Below are positions 15,578 through 23,214 of a stretch of 25,644 nt of DNA, piece by piece. The notes under the pieces are model-generated. The model saw only the letters and a program-made list of their open reading frames with translations, was not told where the DNA came from and made no database searches. The stretch is from Lysobacteraceae bacterium NML03-0222 (GTDB taxonomy: Bacteria > Pseudomonadota > Gammaproteobacteria > Xanthomonadales > Xanthomonadaceae), in the NCBI GenBank assembly GCA_002798195.1, contig NWQM01000006.1, positions 1-25,644 on the forward strand, in the 5' to 3' direction. Made by a program: the position numbers and the translations under genes. The stretch's first letter is position 1. Every line of letters starts with the position of its first letter.

Positions 15578-15620
15578 GATGCTTGCTCAAAGTCATTTCT
15601 TGGGCACTGGAGCCAAACCC

Positions 15621-15654
15621 ATGAAAAACGCCGGGAAATCCCGGCGTTTTTCAT
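15621..15654 (+). terminator. Bidirectional rho-independent terminator between fimX-like gene and htpX
   Basis: This is a perfect palindrome in which ATGAAAAACGCCGGGA pairs with its complement around two A residues, giving GC-rich stem arms with a T-run on each strand's 3' side. It lies 43 bases after the plus-strand stop and 33 bases beyond the htpX stop on the minus strand, so it can serve both convergent genes. Confidence 0.9.
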
Positions 15655-15687
15655 CGCATATTGCTCAAACTTGGCTTGCGCTTGGCA

Positions 15688-16596
15688 TCAAACCGCAGCA
15701 ACAGCACGCTTGTCATCAAGCTGCGCATGGCGCAGTGCTTCGATGCGCTGCTCCAGCGGCGGGTGGCTCATCATCAGCTTTTTGAAACCGTGTCCGAGTG
15801 CGCCACTGATGCCAAATGCCGCCACCTGTTGCGGCAGGGTATTGGCGCCATGGTTTTGCTTGAGTCGCTCAAGTGCGGCAATCATCTTTTCACGCCCGGC
15901 AAGCGTGGCGCCGCCAATATCAGCGCGAAACTCACGACGACGCGAGAACCACATGGCAATCATGCTGGCAAACAGGCCGAACACCATGTCCAGCACGATG
16001 ACGATGGCAAAGTAGGCCAAGCCCGGGCCTTCGTTACGCCCGCCGGAAAGATAACCATCAATCGCCCGCCCCAGCACACGTGCCAGCACAATCACAAAGG
16101 TATTGAGCACGCCTTGCAGCAGCGCCATGGTCACCATGTCGCCATTGGCCACATGCGCCACCTCATGCCCGAGCACCGCTTCGGCCTCGTCCCGGCTCAT
16201 ACCGCGCAAAAGACCGGTAGAGACGGCCACCAGGGCGCTGTTGCGGTTGGCACCGGTGGCAAACGCATTGATTTCCGGCGCGTCATAAATGGCCACCTCC
16301 GGCATGCCGATACCGGCTGCCTGCGCCTGACGCTGCACGGTCGTCACAAGCCAGCGCTCCATTTCATTGCGTGGCTCGGTAATCACCATCGCCCCGGTGG
16401 CGCGCTTGGCCATCCACTTCGACATCAACAGTGATACGAACGAGCCACCAAAGCCAAACAGCATCGCCATCACCAGCAGTCCGCCGTTATTGCCCAAGCG
16501 CACACCAAACACCGCCTGCAGCACGAACATCACGATGCCAAGCAGCAACAGCACCGCCAGATTGGTCGCCAAAAACAAGAAAATACGATTCAACAT
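15688..16596 (-). CDS. htpX: Membrane zinc metalloprotease HtpX
   Basis: HtpX is an inner-membrane M48 peptidase with a cytosolic active site that degrades misfolded membrane proteins alongside FtsH. The 302-residue protein has two N-terminal membrane segments (about 3-30 and 38-58). The zinc motif H-E-V-A-H is at 144-148, and two further hydrophobic segments lie at about 155-175 and 192-215. The third ligand Glu222 is in R-R-E-F-R-A-D. The S-x-G-L-L-R-G-M-S-R-D-E-A-E-A-V-L-G segment before the zinc site is typical. It is divergent from gluQ with 68 bases between the starts. The minus-strand end shares a terminator with the fimX-like gene. Confidence 0.96.
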   Translation of the reverse strand: MLNRIFLFLATNLAVLLLLGIVMFVLQAVFGVRLGNNGGLLVMAMLFGFGGSFVSLLMSKWMAKRATGAMVITEPRNEMERWLVTTVQRQAQAAGIGMPEVAIYDAPEINAFATGANRNSALVAVSTGLLRGMSRDEAEAVLGHEVAHVANGDMVTMALLQGVLNTFVIVLARVLGRAIDGYLSGGRNEGPGLAYFAIVIVLDMVFGLFASMIAMWFSRRREFRADIGGATLAGREKMIAALERLKQNHGANTLPQQVAAFGISGALGHGFKKLMMSHPPLEQRIEALRHAQLDDKRAVAAV

Positions 16597-16664
16597 TTGC
16601 CTGATTCACATAATGGAGTTGGGTAGCCGGGAAAATATGGCGGATTGCTGCTGAAATCAATGTG

Positions 16665-17573
16665 ATGATGTCAATGAATCGCCTGACGCCCGTGCGTGGC
16701 CGTTTCGCACCCTCACCGACTGGATCGCTGCATCTGGGCTCGCTGCTGGCCGCGCTCGGCAGCTATCTGCACGCCAAGATTCAAGGCGGTGAGTGGTGGC
16801 TGCGAATTGAGGATGTTGACCGCGACCGTGAAGTCCCCAGTGCCGCCCAATCGCAGCTTGATAGCTTGCGCCGCTTCGGCTTGCAATGGGATGGCGAAGT
16901 GGTTCGTCAGTCCGCGCGTGATGCGCTATATCAGGCAGCACTGGATAATTTGCTGGCACGCGACCTGGCGTTTGAATGCCACTGCAGCCGCAATGATCTT
17001 GCCGCAAGCGCCGGTCTGCACCACGATTGCCTTGCCCGCAGCAAACGTCCGCAGCCTGCGTTTCGCTTCCGTGTTGCCACAGGCTGCAAAGTGGCTTTCC
17101 ATGACGAAATTCTCGGCCCACAGTCACAGCAAGTGGATAGGGAAGTCGGCGATTTTGTGCTCAAGCGCGCCGATGGTCATTGGGCCTACCAACTGGCCGT
17201 GGTGGTAGACGATGGCGCACAAGGCATCACCGAGGTGGTGCGCGGCGCCGACCTTGTCGATTCCACGGCCCGGCAAATCCTGCTGCAAAAGGCGCTGGGA
17301 CTGCCCACACCGCGCTATCTGCACCTGCCGCTGCTGCTGGATGAAAATGGCCGCAAGCTCAGCAAATCCCTGGCTGCCCTGCCGCTGGATGCAGGCGATG
17401 CCCTGCCTGCATTGCGCCTGGTCTGGCAAGCCCTGGGACAACCTGCCGCGGCCGTCGCCGCCGCAGCCAATCCAAAGCAATTTCTGTCATTGGCCCTGGC
17501 AAATTTTGAACCAAGCCGTATTCCCACCCGACCTTCTGCGCTGCACAACATGGTTTTCACAAATCCAGCCTAG
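16665..17573 (+). CDS. gluQ: Glutamyl-Q tRNA(Asp) synthetase
   Basis: GluQ-RS is a paralogue of the glutamyl-tRNA synthetase catalytic domain that attaches glutamate to queuosine in tRNA(Asp). The protein of about 300 residues lacks an anticodon-binding domain. It has R-G-R-F-A-P-S-P-T-G-S-L-H-L-G (HIGH region) near the start, R-I-E-D-V-D (the D-x-D-R region), and K-L-S-K-S as the KMSKS counterpart. A zinc-type C-H-C...H-H-D-C cluster carries His where the E. coli enzyme uses a Tyr-containing spacing. Several in-frame starts are possible (GTG 16662, ATG 16665, 16668 and 16674) without a clear ribosome-binding site. The ATG at 16674, MNRLTPVRGRF, is equally likely. It is divergent from htpX. 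Confidence 0.93.
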   Translation: MMSMNRLTPVRGRFAPSPTGSLHLGSLLAALGSYLHAKIQGGEWWLRIEDVDRDREVPSAAQSQLDSLRRFGLQWDGEVVRQSARDALYQAALDNLLARDLAFECHCSRNDLAASAGLHHDCLARSKRPQPAFRFRVATGCKVAFHDEILGPQSQQVDREVGDFVLKRADGHWAYQLAVVVDDGAQGITEVVRGADLVDSTARQILLQKALGLPTPRYLHLPLLLDENGRKLSKSLAALPLDAGDALPALRLVWQALGQPAAAVAAAANPKQFLSLALANFEPSRIPTRPSALHNMVFTNPA

Positions 17574-17612
17574 AATCGGCCTGCCACATCAACAACCACT
17601 CATGGGGATTAC

Positions 17613-18353
17613 ATGACATCACGCGTAGCACTGGTTACTGGCGGCACCGGCGGCATCGGCACGGCCATCATCAAGCAATTGGCGGACATGGGGCACAAGG
17701 TCGCCACCAATTACCGCAATGAGGAAAAAGCCCGCGCCTGGGCAGAAAAAATGAAGGCCGACGGCTATGACATCACCTTGGTCAAGGGCGATGTCACCTC
17801 GGAAGAACAGGCCGCGGCCATGGTCAAGGAAGTGGAAGCCAAACTGGGACCGGTGGAAATCTTGGTCAACAATGCCGGCATCACCCGTGATGGTACCTTT
17901 CACAAAATGAAGGGCGAACAGTGGCGCGATGTCATTGATACCAACCTCAATTCCTGCTTCAACGTCACCCGTCAGGTCATTGAAGGCATGCGCGAGCGCA
18001 AGTGGGGACGCATCATCCAGATCAGCTCCATCAACGGCCTGAAAGGTCAGTACGGTCAGGCCAATTACGCTGCCGCCAAGGCCGGCATGCACGGCTTTAC
18101 CATCTCGCTGGCACGCGAAAATGCCAAAAACGGCATCACCGTCAACACCATCTCACCTGGCTATATCGCCACCGACATGGTCATGGCCGTGCCCGAAGAA
18201 GTCCGCGCCAAGATTGTCGCCGATATCCCCACCGGTCGCCTCGGCACGCCCGAAGAAATCGCCTATGGTGTGGGTTTCCTTGCTGACGAAAAGGCCGCCT
18301 GGATTACCGGCTGCAATCTCGATATCAATGGTGGCCACCATATGGGCTGGTAA
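17613..18353 (+). CDS. phaB: Acetoacetyl-CoA reductase (short-chain dehydrogenase, PhaB type)
   Basis: PhaB reduces acetoacetyl-CoA to (R)-3-hydroxybutyryl-CoA with NADPH, the second step of polyhydroxybutyrate synthesis. The 246-residue protein has the nucleotide motif T-G-G-T-G-G-I-G near 9-16, N-N-A-G-I-T-R-D at 86-93, and the catalytic Ser139, Tyr152 and Lys156. The stretch I-N-G-L-K-G-Q-Y-G-Q-A-N-Y after the Ser closely follows the PhaB pattern, as does the end N-G-G-H-H-M-G. A general FabG role in fatty acid synthesis is less likely given that pattern. GGGGAT precedes the ATG. No polymer synthase (phaC) or thiolase is adjacent; a terminator follows. Confidence 0.9.
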   Translation: MTSRVALVTGGTGGIGTAIIKQLADMGHKVATNYRNEEKARAWAEKMKADGYDITLVKGDVTSEEQAAAMVKEVEAKLGPVEILVNNAGITRDGTFHKMKGEQWRDVIDTNLNSCFNVTRQVIEGMRERKWGRIIQISSINGLKGQYGQANYAAAKAGMHGFTISLARENAKNGITVNTISPGYIATDMVMAVPEEVRAKIVADIPTGRLGTPEEIAYGVGFLADEKAAWITGCNLDINGGHHMGW

Positions 18354-18382
18354 GCCTTGGCTGCTTTTGCCAAACGCGCATA

Positions 18383-18410
18383 AAAATCCCCGGCACACGC
18401 CGGGGATTTT
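18383..18410 (+). terminator. Bidirectional terminator between phaB and the THX gene
   Basis: AAAATCCCCGGC and GCCGGGGATTTT form a 12-bp stem around ACAC, with A- and T-runs at its base. It lies between convergent genes, 29 bases after the phaB stop and 16 bases beyond the THX stop on the opposite strand. Confidence 0.88.
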
Positions 18411-18426
18411 GTCATTGGTTCGAAGC

Positions 18427-18588
18427 TCAAGCCGCCTTGCTGACTTTCTTGCTTACCGTGCGCTTGCCGGACTTGACCACCGGAGCCGAAGCAGAGCCGG
18501 CCGTCTTGGTGGTAGCCTTCGGACGGACATTGCCGTAACTGCAGTTGTAACGCTTGCCCTTGGCGGTCTTGCGGTCGCCTTTGCCCAT
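18427..18588 (-). CDS. 30S ribosomal protein THX (bTHX family)
   Basis: This 53-residue, very basic protein begins MGKGDRKTAKGKRYNCSYGN, the conserved core of the small ribosomal protein THX. In Thermus THX lies at the top of the 30S head, between rRNA elements. Here the core (about 1-24) is followed by a tail rich in Lys, Ser, Thr and Ala. The start at ATG 18588 has AGGAG at ideal spacing; a longer in-frame reading upstream has no support. It is too short for many gene finders. It lies downstream of the MerC-like gene on the same strand, 86 bases apart, and shares a terminator with phaB. Confidence 0.88.
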   Translation of the reverse strand: MGKGDRKTAKGKRYNCSYGNVRPKATTKTAGSASAPVVKSGKRTVSKKVSKAA

Positions 18589-18674
18589 GATGATTGCTCC
18601 TGATAGTAGTTGTCCTGCGCAGCTACGCAGGGATGAAAAATAAACATCAAGCCTAGCACAAAGCCGGGCGACAA

Positions 18675-19109
18675 TCAGCCCTGACCTTTCGTGACCACCA
18701 ACATACTGGCACGATGGGTCAAGCGCATATTGGCCAAGTGCGCCAATGCCAGCAGCAGCCCACCTGACACCATCAATCCCCAATGCAGCCAACCATGTTG
18801 CTGCTCATCCCCATGCGCATGAAAAGGACCAAAAGCGCCCAGCCACAGCAACAACAACGCCGGCAGCAGCAAGCCCCAAGCATGATAGGCACGATGGCGA
18901 CGCCAACCGACCGTCAAGGTAGTAGCCGCCAGCACGGTCGCGAACACCACAATACCCTGATCAAGATCCACCCAGCCCTGGCTTCCCAGCCCCAAAGTCG
19001 GCAGCAGCGCCATCAAGACTGGCAGCGCGGCACAGTGGACAGCACACAGCATGGATGTGGCAAAACCGATGCGGTCAGCAGTTTGCAGGCTTCTTCCTGG
19101 TTGCGCCAT
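18675..19109 (-). CDS. MerC-family inner-membrane protein
   Basis: The 144-residue protein belongs to the MerC domain family, named after a mercury-uptake membrane protein. It opens with D-R-I-G-F-A-T-S-M-L-C-A-V-H-C near 12-26, where Cys22 and Cys26 form the Cys-containing first membrane segment typical of the family. Further hydrophobic segments are at about 49-66, 75-95 and 105-125. A His-rich loop, F-H-A-H-G-D-E-Q-Q-H-G-W-L-H, lies between segments three and four. No other mer genes are present. It is divergent from a His-rich TonB receptor, so transport or sensing of zinc or another divalent metal is a better guess than mercury. The start is ATG 19109; the ribosome-binding site is weak. 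Confidence 0.85.
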   Translation of the reverse strand: MAQPGRSLQTADRIGFATSMLCAVHCAALPVLMALLPTLGLGSQGWVDLDQGIVVFATVLAATTLTVGWRRHRAYHAWGLLLPALLLLWLGAFGPFHAHGDEQQHGWLHWGLMVSGGLLLALAHLANMRLTHRASMLVVTKGQG

Positions 19110-19234
19110 TTTTTAAATCCAGCCTTTGATGTTAGTGAATTTCAAGGTAGCCCGGTCTTGCATGAAGCACTTTGCAGTTTGGTCAATTGCGCCAAAGTCC
19201 AACTGACCATCGTTGATATCCCTCAGCGCAACGC

Positions 19235-19266
19235 TTGCTGAAGACATAAGAACAATATAACATTTG
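19235..19266 (+). promoter_or_regulatory. Candidate promoter of the TonB receptor with a Zur-like half site
   Basis: TTGCTG (19235-19240) stands 15 bases before TATAAC (19256-19261), a poor but possible sigma70 arrangement upstream of the receptor ATG at 19298. TATAACATTTG at 19256-19266 matches one arm of the gammaproteobacterial Zur palindrome, but the other arm is poorly matched. Zinc repression here is inference from this half site and from the gene product. Confidence 0.25.
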
Positions 19267-19297
19267 CTACCTTGTAACCACTACTGTACTACAAAGC

Positions 19298-21535
19298 ATG
19301 ACCAAAATCCTCCCCCCGCGTCGCCACCTTCTGACCCATGCACTGCTGCTTGCCCTGGCTGTTCCGGCTGCCGGCTTTGCCCAAAGCCATGACGAGCATC
19401 GCAGCCCGGCGCATGATCTTCTCGACAAGGTGAAAGTCACCGCTACGCCACTGCATCAAACGGCTGAAGACCTGGTGCGTCCGGTAGATGTGCTGGCAGG
19501 CGAGCGTCTTGATGAAGAAAAGGCCGCCACCCTTGGCACCAGTCTTGAGCGCCTGCCGGGCATTCAAAGCTCCTACTTTGGTCCCGGCGTGGGACGCCCC
19601 ATCATCCGTGGCATGGATGGCGCACGTGTGCAAGTGTTGAACAACGGCACGGGTAGCGGCGATGTATCCACTGTCAGCGTTGACCATGCAGTCAGCATCG
19701 AGCCATTCATGGCCGATCGCATCGAAGTGCTGAAAGGCCCTGCCGCCCTGCTGTACGGCAGCGGCGCGATTGGTGGCGCCGTCAATGTCGTGGATGGCCG
19801 CAGTCCCGATGCACTGCTGGAAACCCCATTCTCCGGGCGTGCGGAGCTGCGCGGCGGCAATGTCAATGATGAGCGCACCGGCATGTTCCGCCTTGATGGC
19901 AGCACTACGAACAGCGGCAGTGGCTGGGTATTCCATGCCGACGGCCTGCTGCGTGAAACCGGCGACATCAAAATCCCGGAGCATGCCGTCAGTGCAGAGC
20001 ACGCCAAAGAGCATGGTGAAGAGCGCCATGCTGCCAACTGGGGCAAGCTTGCCAACAGTGCCACCCGTACTGTCAGTGCAGGTCTTGGTGTGAGCTATAT
20101 CGGTGAGCGTGGTCACTTCGGTATCAACACCAGCCTGTACAACACCCGCTATGGCGTCCCCGGCCACAGTCACGCCGACCATGGACATAGCCACGGGCAT
20201 GGTCATGGTCACGGTCACGGACATGGCCACAGCCATGGGCACGGTGAAGAAGAGCACAATGTCAGCATCCGCCTGGATCAGCATCGTCACGAATTGCACG
20301 GCGGCCTGAATGACCTGGGCTGGTTCAAAACCCTGCGCTTCAAGTACGCGCATACCGACTACACCCATACTGAGCACGAGGGTCAGGAAATCGGTACTTT
20401 GTTCAACAACAAGACCCACGAAGGACGCATTGAGCTGGTACATCAGGACATCGCCGGCTGGCAGGGTGCCTTCGGTCTGCAGGGTACGCGCCGCAACTTT
20501 GATGCCACTGGCGCCGAAGCCTTCGTCCCGCACAACCGCAGCCGCGACCTTGGGGTTTTCTGGCTGGGGCAGCGTGACTTTGGCCCGGTCAAGGTTGAGC
20601 TTGGCCTCCGCCATGACCGCACGGATATTGAGGCCGAGCCCGTCGCCCTGCTGCCACGTCGCCAAAACCAGCGCGACTTCCGCACCACCCATGCTTCTGC
20701 AGCCCTGCGCTGGAAAGTCAATGACGCCTTCAGCCTGCAATTGGGTCTGGATCGCGCACAACGTGCCCCGACAGCCGAGGAGCTTTACTCCAATGGCTTC
20801 CACGTTGCCACCGGGATGATTGAAGTGGGTGATGACAAGCTCCAGCGCGAAACCGTCAACCGCATCGAACTTGGTGCCCGTTGGCGCAGTGACCGCATCA
20901 AACTGCAGGCCACCGGCTTCTATGCCGACTACAAGGACTACATCTACCAGAGCTATCTCAACCTGACCGCCACCCGAATCCTGCGCGACTACGGCACCCC
21001 GGTATTGTTGTGGGCTCAGGACGATGCCCGTCTGCATGGTTTTGAGCTGGAATCGACCTTCACCCTGGTCGACAATGCGGCCGGTCACTTCGACCTGCGC
21101 CTGTTTGGCGATGTCGTGCGCGGCCGTTTGCGCGGCAATGACACCCACGAGCGGCGGATTCGCATCCTGCACGGCGACCACACCCACAACCGCCGCGCCT
21201 GGCTGGTAGAGGGTGGTAACCTGCCGCGTATTGCCCCGATGCGTGCCGGCGCAGAATTGCGCTGGGAAGCTCCGAGCTGGCGTGCAGCCCTGAGTGGCAC
21301 TCGCGTGTTCAACCAGGATCGCGTTGCCAACAATGAGTCCGGCACCCCGGGTTACACCTGGGTCAATGCCCACCTCGCCTGGCACGGCGATACTGCCAGC
21401 GGCAAGGGCTGGGAAGTGTTTATCGATGGTCGCAACCTGCTCAACAAGGAAGCCCGCGTACATACTTCTTACCTGAAGGATCTTGCCCCGCTGCCAGGTC
21501 GTGGCTACAGCGCAGGCGTACGCTTCTTCTTCTGA
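19298..21535 (+). CDS. TonB-dependent outer-membrane receptor, ZnuD-like
   Basis: This is a 745-residue outer-membrane receptor driven by TonB/ExbBD. It has a signal peptide (about 1-29, cleaved near F-A-Q) and a TonB box-like V-K-V-T-A-T-P at 44-50. A plug domain to about 170 contains R-P-I-I-R-G-M-D-G-A-R-V-Q-V-L and I-E-V-L-K-G-P-A-A-L-L-Y-G-S-G-A-I-G-G-A-V-N. A 22-strand barrel follows and ends in Phe (V-R-F-F-F). An extracellular-loop candidate at residues 289-320 has 14 histidines, mostly as Gly-His repeats, and His also follows the signal peptide (H-D-E-H). Such His-rich loops are a feature of ZnuD zinc receptors. Copper or nickel is an alternative. It is divergent from a MerC-family gene. 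Terminator hairpins follow. Confidence 0.92.
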   Translation: MTKILPPRRHLLTHALLLALAVPAAGFAQSHDEHRSPAHDLLDKVKVTATPLHQTAEDLVRPVDVLAGERLDEEKAATLGTSLERLPGIQSSYFGPGVGRPIIRGMDGARVQVLNNGTGSGDVSTVSVDHAVSIEPFMADRIEVLKGPAALLYGSGAIGGAVNVVDGRSPDALLETPFSGRAELRGGNVNDERTGMFRLDGSTTNSGSGWVFHADGLLRETGDIKIPEHAVSAEHAKEHGEERHAANWGKLANSATRTVSAGLGVSYIGERGHFGINTSLYNTRYGVPGHSHADHGHSHGHGHGHGHGHGHSHGHGEEEHNVSIRLDQHRHELHGGLNDLGWFKTLRFKYAHTDYTHTEHEGQEIGTLFNNKTHEGRIELVHQDIAGWQGAFGLQGTRRNFDATGAEAFVPHNRSRDLGVFWLGQRDFGPVKVELGLRHDRTDIEAEPVALLPRRQNQRDFRTTHASAALRWKVNDAFSLQLGLDRAQRAPTAEELYSNGFHVATGMIEVGDDKLQRETVNRIELGARWRSDRIKLQATGFYADYKDYIYQSYLNLTATRILRDYGTPVLLWAQDDARLHGFELESTFTLVDNAAGHFDLRLFGDVVRGRLRGNDTHERRIRILHGDHTHNRRAWLVEGGNLPRIAPMRAGAELRWEAPSWRAALSGTRVFNQDRVANNESGTPGYTWVNAHLAWHGDTASGKGWEVFIDGRNLLNKEARVHTSYLKDLAPLPGRGYSAGVRFFF
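20162..20257 (+). repeat. Gly-His codon repeat within the receptor gene
   Basis: GGN-CAY codons alternate through this segment and encode the His-rich loop (residues 289-320 of the receptor). The third positions vary (GGC, GGT, GGA and GGG; CAT and CAC), so the repeat is kept at protein level rather than being a recent exact DNA expansion. Repeat-number variation by slippage remains possible. Confidence 0.8.
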
Positions 21536-21559
21536 CACAAGCCCTCACGCTGATAAAGA

Positions 21560-21624
21560 GGGGACACAACATGTGTCCCCGTGCAACAGACAAACCTCGT
21601 TCAAATTGAACGAGGTTTGTTTTT
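21560..21624 (+). terminator. Double hairpin terminator after the TonB receptor
   Basis: The first hairpin, GGGGACAC/GTGTCCCC (21560-21580), lies 24 bases after the receptor stop. A second, longer one has arms ACAAACCTCGTTCAA/TTGAACGAGGTTTGT (21590-21620) around a single base and is followed by TTTTGG. The second is a strong rho-independent terminator. Confidence 0.88.
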
Positions 21625-21769
21625 GGACATGCCTGTCAACGCCCCAAATCGGTAGCTCTGCCGTTATCGCCACTGCAATTCAAAAATCTGTTGGATGAGG
21701 GTATTTCACGTGCACAATGCCCACCCCGACCGTAGAATCAAGCCCGTTCAAAACTTCAAGGAGCCGGAT

Positions 21770-22102
21770 ATGCCCCGCCAGTTGACGTTTGCTGCTGCCT
21801 GCGCCCTGTTGCTTGCTTGCTCGCCTGCCCATGCAGGTGATGTACTGCTGGTTGATCGCGTCAAACAAGAAAGCGTCCTCTCCAAGCCAGCTCGCGGCAT
21901 GAATATGGCCGAGGTTGAGCGGCGCTTTGGCGCCCCACAGTCCCGTCTTGAACCCCGTGGCGGACAGAAACGCCAGTGGCCGACCATCCATCGCTGGGTA
22001 TATGCCGACTACACCGTGTACTTCGAGCGCAACCGCGTCGTGGATGTGGTGTTGAACCAGGCCTCACCACAAGAAGCCGGCCCCAAACCGCCGGTGCGCT
22101 GA
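21770..22102 (+). CDS. Small exported BamE-like protein
   Basis: This 110-residue protein has an N-terminal export signal. The hydrophobic stretch A-A-A-C-A-L-L-L-A-C ends in S-P-A-H-A-G-D, so it could be cleaved after A-H-A (periplasmic) or at the Cys as a lipoprotein (L-L-A-C). The mature part has M-N-M-A-E-V-E-R-R-F-G-A-P and a beta-rich end R-W-V-Y-A-D-Y-T-V-Y-F-E-R-N-R-V-V-D-V-V-L, a pattern like the SmpA/OmlA (BamE) fold. Specific function is unknown. The start at ATG 21770 has AAGGAG upstream; an in-frame reading from 21695 would hide the signal peptide. Agmatine deiminase begins 51 bases later on the same strand. Confidence 0.8.
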   Translation: MPRQLTFAAACALLLACSPAHAGDVLLVDRVKQESVLSKPARGMNMAEVERRFGAPQSRLEPRGGQKRQWPTIHRWVYADYTVYFERNRVVDVVLNQASPQEAGPKPPVR

Positions 22103-22153
22103 TTCCCCCTTTCCAACTGTTTGCCGTGCAACCCGGCACATGATTTTTTGCCC

Positions 22154-23191
22154 ATGACTCAAAACAATCTGCGCCTCCCCGCCGAGTGGGAGCCCCAATC
22201 CGCCATCCTGATTGCCTGGCCCCATGCCGATACTGACTGGGCCGAACGCCTGGGTGAAGTGGAGGACACCTATATCGCCCTGGTGGCGGCCATCACCCGT
22301 TTTCAGCCCGTCATCATCTGTGTCGCCGATGACGATGTGGAGGCCTATGCCGATGCCCGGCTGCGCTCCAACCGTATCGACATGCAGCGGGTAACTTTTG
22401 TTACCGTGCCCTATGATGACACTTGGCTGCGCGATTCCGGCCCCATCACCCTCATCGGCGGTGAGCAAGATTTCAAGCTGCTTGATTTTCGCTTCACTGG
22501 CTGGGGCGGCAAGTTTGAAGCCAGTGATGACGACCAGCTCATCGAGCGCCTGCATGCTGCCGGAAAGCTGGGCAATGCCACGCGGAAAGACATTGATTTC
22601 GCGCTGGAAGGCGGCGCCATCGATACTGATGGCAAAGGCAGCCTGCTCACCACCTGGCAGTGCCTGTCGTTGCGCCACCCCGATGCCAGCCGCGAGGAAT
22701 TGAGTGCCAAACTTGTCGGCTGGCTGCAACAGTCGCGCGTGCTCTGGCTCGACCACGGCTATCTGGAAGGCGACGATACCGACGCGCATGTCGACACCCT
22801 CGCCCGCTTTGCACCGAACGATGCCATCGTGTTCCAGGCCTGCGATGACCAAGCGGATAGCCACTATGCCGAGCTCAAGGCGATGGCGGACGAAATCGCC
22901 GCTCTGCGCACGCCTGATGGCAAGCCCTATACGCTGTTTCCGCTGCCCTGGGCGCAGCCGATTCTTGATGGCGAGCGCCGCCTCGCTGCCAGCTATGCCA
23001 ATTTCCTGATTTTGAACGGCGCCGTGCTGATGCCCGCCTATGGCGATACTGCTGACGAAAAAGCCGCCGCAGTGCTGGCCAAGGCATTTCCCGGCCGCGA
23101 AATCGTGCAAGTGCCCTGCCGCCCACTGATTTGGCAAAACGGCAGCCTGCACTGCATCACCATGCAATTGCCCGCAGGCCTGATTCAATAA
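22154..23191 (+). CDS. aguA: Agmatine deiminase (peptidylarginine deiminase family)
   Basis: AguA converts agmatine to N-carbamoylputrescine plus ammonia in the arginine route to putrescine. From ATG 22154 (MTQNNLRLPAEWEPQ) the protein has 345 residues. Catalytic regions of the family are present: D-T-W-L-R-D-S-G-P-I at 89-98, L-E-G-G-A-I at 151-156, D-D-T-D-A-H-V-D with His212, and the nucleophile Cys334 in N-G-S-L-H-C-I-T. Many relatives read G-G-G-N-I-H-C at the Cys and D-G-H-V/I-D at the His, so this enzyme shows small local variations. A TTG start at 22121 was set aside. No strong ribosome-binding site is visible. It is 23 bases upstream of aguB. Confidence 0.93.
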   Translation: MTQNNLRLPAEWEPQSAILIAWPHADTDWAERLGEVEDTYIALVAAITRFQPVIICVADDDVEAYADARLRSNRIDMQRVTFVTVPYDDTWLRDSGPITLIGGEQDFKLLDFRFTGWGGKFEASDDDQLIERLHAAGKLGNATRKDIDFALEGGAIDTDGKGSLLTTWQCLSLRHPDASREELSAKLVGWLQQSRVLWLDHGYLEGDDTDAHVDTLARFAPNDAIVFQACDDQADSHYAELKAMADEIAALRTPDGKPYTLFPLPWAQPILDGERRLAASYANFLILNGAVLMPAYGDTADEKAAAVLAKAFPGREIVQVPCRPLIWQNGSLHCITMQLPAGLIQ

Positions 23192-23214
23192 CTTCTTTTC
23201 ATCACGGATACCCC

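Noticed and set aside
18614..18631. CCTGCG/CGCAGG stem between the MerC-like and THX genes as a terminator
   Set aside because: No T-run follows on the minus strand, and THX may be read through from the upstream gene.
20162..20257. Tandem GGN-CAY units as a CRISPR-like or satellite DNA array
   Set aside because: The units are six bases, in frame, with varied third positions, and code for a protein loop. There are no spacers.
19289..21538. Long minus-strand open reading frame (749 codons) opposite the TonB receptor
   Set aside because: It mirrors the receptor gene exactly and lacks family features, whereas the plus-strand protein has a signal peptide, plug and barrel.
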